DNA of 7,489 nucleotides from an uncultured bacterium. GTDB taxonomy: Bacteria > Patescibacteriota > Minisyncoccia > Phycocordibacterales > CAWITU01. The position numbers and the translations under genes were made by a program. This document shows positions 6,760 through 7,489 of this stretch, piece after piece (position 1 is the stretch's first letter; every line of letters begins with the position of its first letter). The notes under the pieces are model-generated. The model made no database searches. It saw nothing but the letters and a program-made list of their open reading frames with translations, and had not been told where the DNA came from. The stretch lies in assembly GCA_903958115.1 (NCBI GenBank), contig CAJBRS010000102.1, forward strand, positions 1 to 7,489. Reading direction: 5' to 3'.

Positions 6760-6768
6760 ATTATAACA
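6760..6768 (-). promoter_or_regulatory. Extended -10 promoter for the dsbA-VKOR-DHH operon
   Basis: On the minus strand TGT-TATAAT is a full extended -10 consensus. Seven bases (TGCATAC) separate it from the ATG at 6752, placing the transcription start at the ATG. The -35 position has no TTGACA-like hexamer and is occupied by the 15-bp dyad. It is identical, base for base, to the plus-strand promoter at 6844-6852. Confidence 0.7.
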
Positions 6769-6776
6769 TAACAAGC

Positions 6777-6791
6777 TCTCCTCTGAGGAGA
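6777..6791. promoter_or_regulatory. Candidate operator dyad, dsbA side
   Basis: Read on the minus strand this is TCTCCTC-A-GAGGAGA, a perfect 7-1-7 dyad centred about 22 bases before the middle of the -10. It covers where a -35 would be. A dimeric regulator binding here could block or replace -35 recognition. The assignment is inferred from symmetry and position only. Confidence 0.45.
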
Positions 6792-6824
6792 CCGCTCCGG
6801 GGCGCTTGCCCAAGTCTTAGTCTC
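6789..6824 (+). repeat. 36-bp GC-rich repeat, copy 1 (spacer of the inverted repeat)
   Basis: This segment is the 27-bp spacer with a few bases of each arm. It is the exact reverse complement of 7454-7489. 23 of 36 bases are G or C. Its ends, extended by one base to G6788, form a 5-bp terminal inverted repeat (GAGAC...GTCTC). Confidence 0.95.
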
Positions 6825-6835
6825 CTCAGAGGAGA
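6821..6835. promoter_or_regulatory. Candidate operator dyad, DUF4430 side
   Basis: TCTCCTCAGAGGAGA is the mirror copy of 6777-6791, in the -35 region of the DUF4430 promoter. The dyad centres are 44 bp apart (6784 and 6828), about four helical turns, so two dimers would lie on the same face of the DNA and could contact each other. Inferred only. Confidence 0.45.
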
Positions 6836-6843
6836 GCTTGTTA

Positions 6844-6852
6844 TGTTATAAT
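6844..6852 (+). promoter_or_regulatory. Extended -10 promoter for the DUF4430 gene
   Basis: TGT-TATAAT with 7 bases to the ATG at 6860, the mirror image of the dsbA-side promoter. It predicts a leaderless transcript. There is no recognisable -35. Confidence 0.7.
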
Positions 6853-6859
6853 TGCATAC

Positions 6860-7426
6860 ATGTACAAATCAGAGTTTTGGCAAAATATGGGCTTGGGATT
6901 AGCCGCTCTTTTGGTTTTTTATGGCATGCTTTACTATGCTCGAACACATATCGAAACTGCACCACTTAATCTAACAAAACTCAATTCATCCACCACTTCA
7001 CCGATTGAAAAAATCCGCACGATATTTACTGCTCCAGTGATAAAAAACGTCACATTGCCTCCAATTTTCTCTAATGAAAATAACGACGCCGGAACAAGCA
7101 CGATAGCAACAACTACCGCGACAACCACAGAAAAAACCACTCTAGAAGCAACCATAACTGTAGGATCGTTAACGTACAACCTTTCATTACCTATCAATAC
7201 AACCCTACTAGAAGCAATGAAAGAAACTGGCACCTCAACCACAAACACGACTTTCTCTTTTAAAACAGAAAATCGCTCAAACTTACTAACAATCCAAGAG
7301 ATAAACGGTCAGCCAAATTTTCCCCCACTTTACTGGACATACTACGTAAATGGAGTCGTCGGATCATCAAGCATCTCTGATTATAAAATTCAAGATAAAG
7401 ACGTAATAGACTGGAAGTTACAGTAA
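6860..7426 (+). CDS. Membrane-anchored DUF4430-domain protein
   Basis: The 188-aa protein has an N-terminal transmembrane segment (about 10-27), an extracytoplasmic linker and a Thr-rich stretch (about 78-94). A C-terminal DUF4430 (transcobalamin C-terminal-like) domain covers about 97-188. Domain marks are NTTLLEAMKETG (113-124), IQEINGQPN (about 145-153), YWTYYVNGVVG (158-168) and YKIQDKDVIDWKL (175-187). The fold is shared with the C-terminal domain of cobalamin carriers and with surface proteins of Gram-positive bacteria. Ligand binding cannot be assumed. There are no cysteines, so it is not itself a disulfide substrate of the divergent DsbA. Start is fixed by the -10 seven bases upstream and by the repeat edge at the ATG. 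It shares an identical promoter and dyad with the dsbA-like gene, implying common control. The gene lies between inverted copies of the 36-bp repeat. Confidence 0.88.
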   Translation: MYKSEFWQNMGLGLAALLVFYGMLYYARTHIETAPLNLTKLNSSTTSPIEKIRTIFTAPVIKNVTLPPIFSNENNDAGTSTIATTTATTTEKTTLEATITVGSLTYNLSLPINTTLLEAMKETGTSTTNTTFSFKTENRSNLLTIQEINGQPNFPPLYWTYYVNGVVGSSSISDYKIQDKDVIDWKLQ

Positions 7427-7429
7427 GTA

Positions 7430-7489
7430 ATGCACAAGAAACATCCCGACAAAGAGACTAAGACTTGGGCAAGCGCCCCGGAGCGGTCT
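7430..7489 (+). CDS. Partial ORF running off the window, unknown
   Basis: An ATG 3 bases after the DUF4430 stop opens a frame that stays open for all 20 codons to the window edge, beginning MHKKHPDKE and ending WASAPERS. The tight spacing looks like a second gene of the same operon, but 20 codons prove little. Twelve of them are supplied by the 36-bp repeat copy at 7454-7489. No family was recognised, and upstream GGAAG is too far away (about 14 bases) to be a persuasive ribosome site. If the repeat is a mobile or artefactual sequence, this frame may be accidental. Confidence 0.35.
   Translation, partial: MHKKHPDKETKTWASAPERS
7454..7489 (-). repeat. 36-bp GC-rich repeat, copy 2 (inverted), at window edge
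   Basis: Exact reverse complement of 6789-6824. On the inner side the match ends at 7453 (A, where copy 1 would require G). On the outer side the window ends, so the repeat may be longer. The two copies enclose the whole DUF4430 gene with its promoter, about 630 bp between repeats. Confidence 0.95.

Larger units (their letters stand above)
6750..6862. repeat. Perfect 43-bp inverted repeat with 27-bp spacer
   Basis: Arms 6750-6792 and 6820-6862 are exact reverse complements (every paired position sums to 13612), and pairing fails at the next outer base (6749/6863). From the spacer outward, each arm contains a GTCTC edge, a 15-bp dyad, an extended -10, and the first gene's ATG. The two arms are thus identical promoters firing outward. 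The spacer (6793-6819) is GC-rich against AT-rich surroundings and contains a small nested stem, GGGC-GCTT-GCCC (6800-6811). The structure could extrude as a cruciform. Identity stops exactly at the start codons: the two proteins differ from residue 2 on. Confidence 0.97.

Noticed and set aside
6793..6819. Palindrome spacer as a CRISPR, tRNA or attC site
   Set aside because: There are only two copies in inverted orientation, no regular spacing, no cloverleaf and no integrase nearby.
6752..6845. Upstream extension of the dsbA-like reading frame through the palindrome
   Set aside because: The frame is open from a TAA at 6848-6846 but contains no ATG, GTG or TTG before the ATG at 6752, and the promoter lies inside it.
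6750..6862. Palindrome read as a bidirectional intrinsic terminator
   Set aside because: Both neighbouring genes start from it rather than end in it, promoters point outward from its centre, and there is no T-run after either arm.
6934..7248. 104-codon minus-strand open frame
   Set aside because: It is antisense to the DUF4430 gene. Its valine-rich, hydrophobic product is what the reverse of a Thr-rich linker would give.

Overview
This AT-rich window most resembles a Patescibacteria/CPR (Parcubacteria-like) genome. That is an inference from gene content and style: short, tightly packed genes, small single-pass exported proteins with Ser/Thr-rich linkers, a Gmad2 domain, a CAP/SCP domain, split DsbA and VKOR genes, and no convincing Shine-Dalgarno sequence upstream of any start. 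The standard code fits, since TGA is used as a stop. No rRNA, tRNA, CRISPR array or transposase was seen.

Left block (1-2268, minus strand): four genes for membrane-anchored proteins read leftward. They are a Gmad2-domain protein, an 87-aa membrane protein, a YtxH-like protein and a CAP-domain protein with a C-terminal helical hairpin. A likely terminator follows at 66-90. Divergent from this block is an OmpR/PhoB-type response regulator (2362-3024, plus) with no kinase beside it. Its 3' end overlaps a convergent gene for a charged coiled-coil protein (3016-3474, minus). Next come rarA (3512-4642, minus) and a three-gene minus-strand unit reading dsbA-like, VKOR, DHH phosphoesterase (6752 down to 4663). 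DsbA and VKOR would together form an envelope disulfide-forming pathway. At least two other proteins here carry a cysteine pair that could be its substrate.

Right block (6750-7489): this is the most unusual part. The divergent dsbA-like and DUF4430 genes start from the two ends of a perfect 43-bp inverted repeat with a 27-bp GC-rich spacer. Each arm holds an extended -10 promoter, a 15-bp dyad that looks like an operator, and the ATG itself. The spacer plus its flanks (36 bp) recurs in inverted orientation at the very end of the window, where it reads in frame with a partial ORF just after the DUF4430 gene.

A second theme is start-site architecture. Six of the seven transcription-unit starts have a good -10 element only 6-8 bases before the start codon, which predicts leaderless mRNAs.
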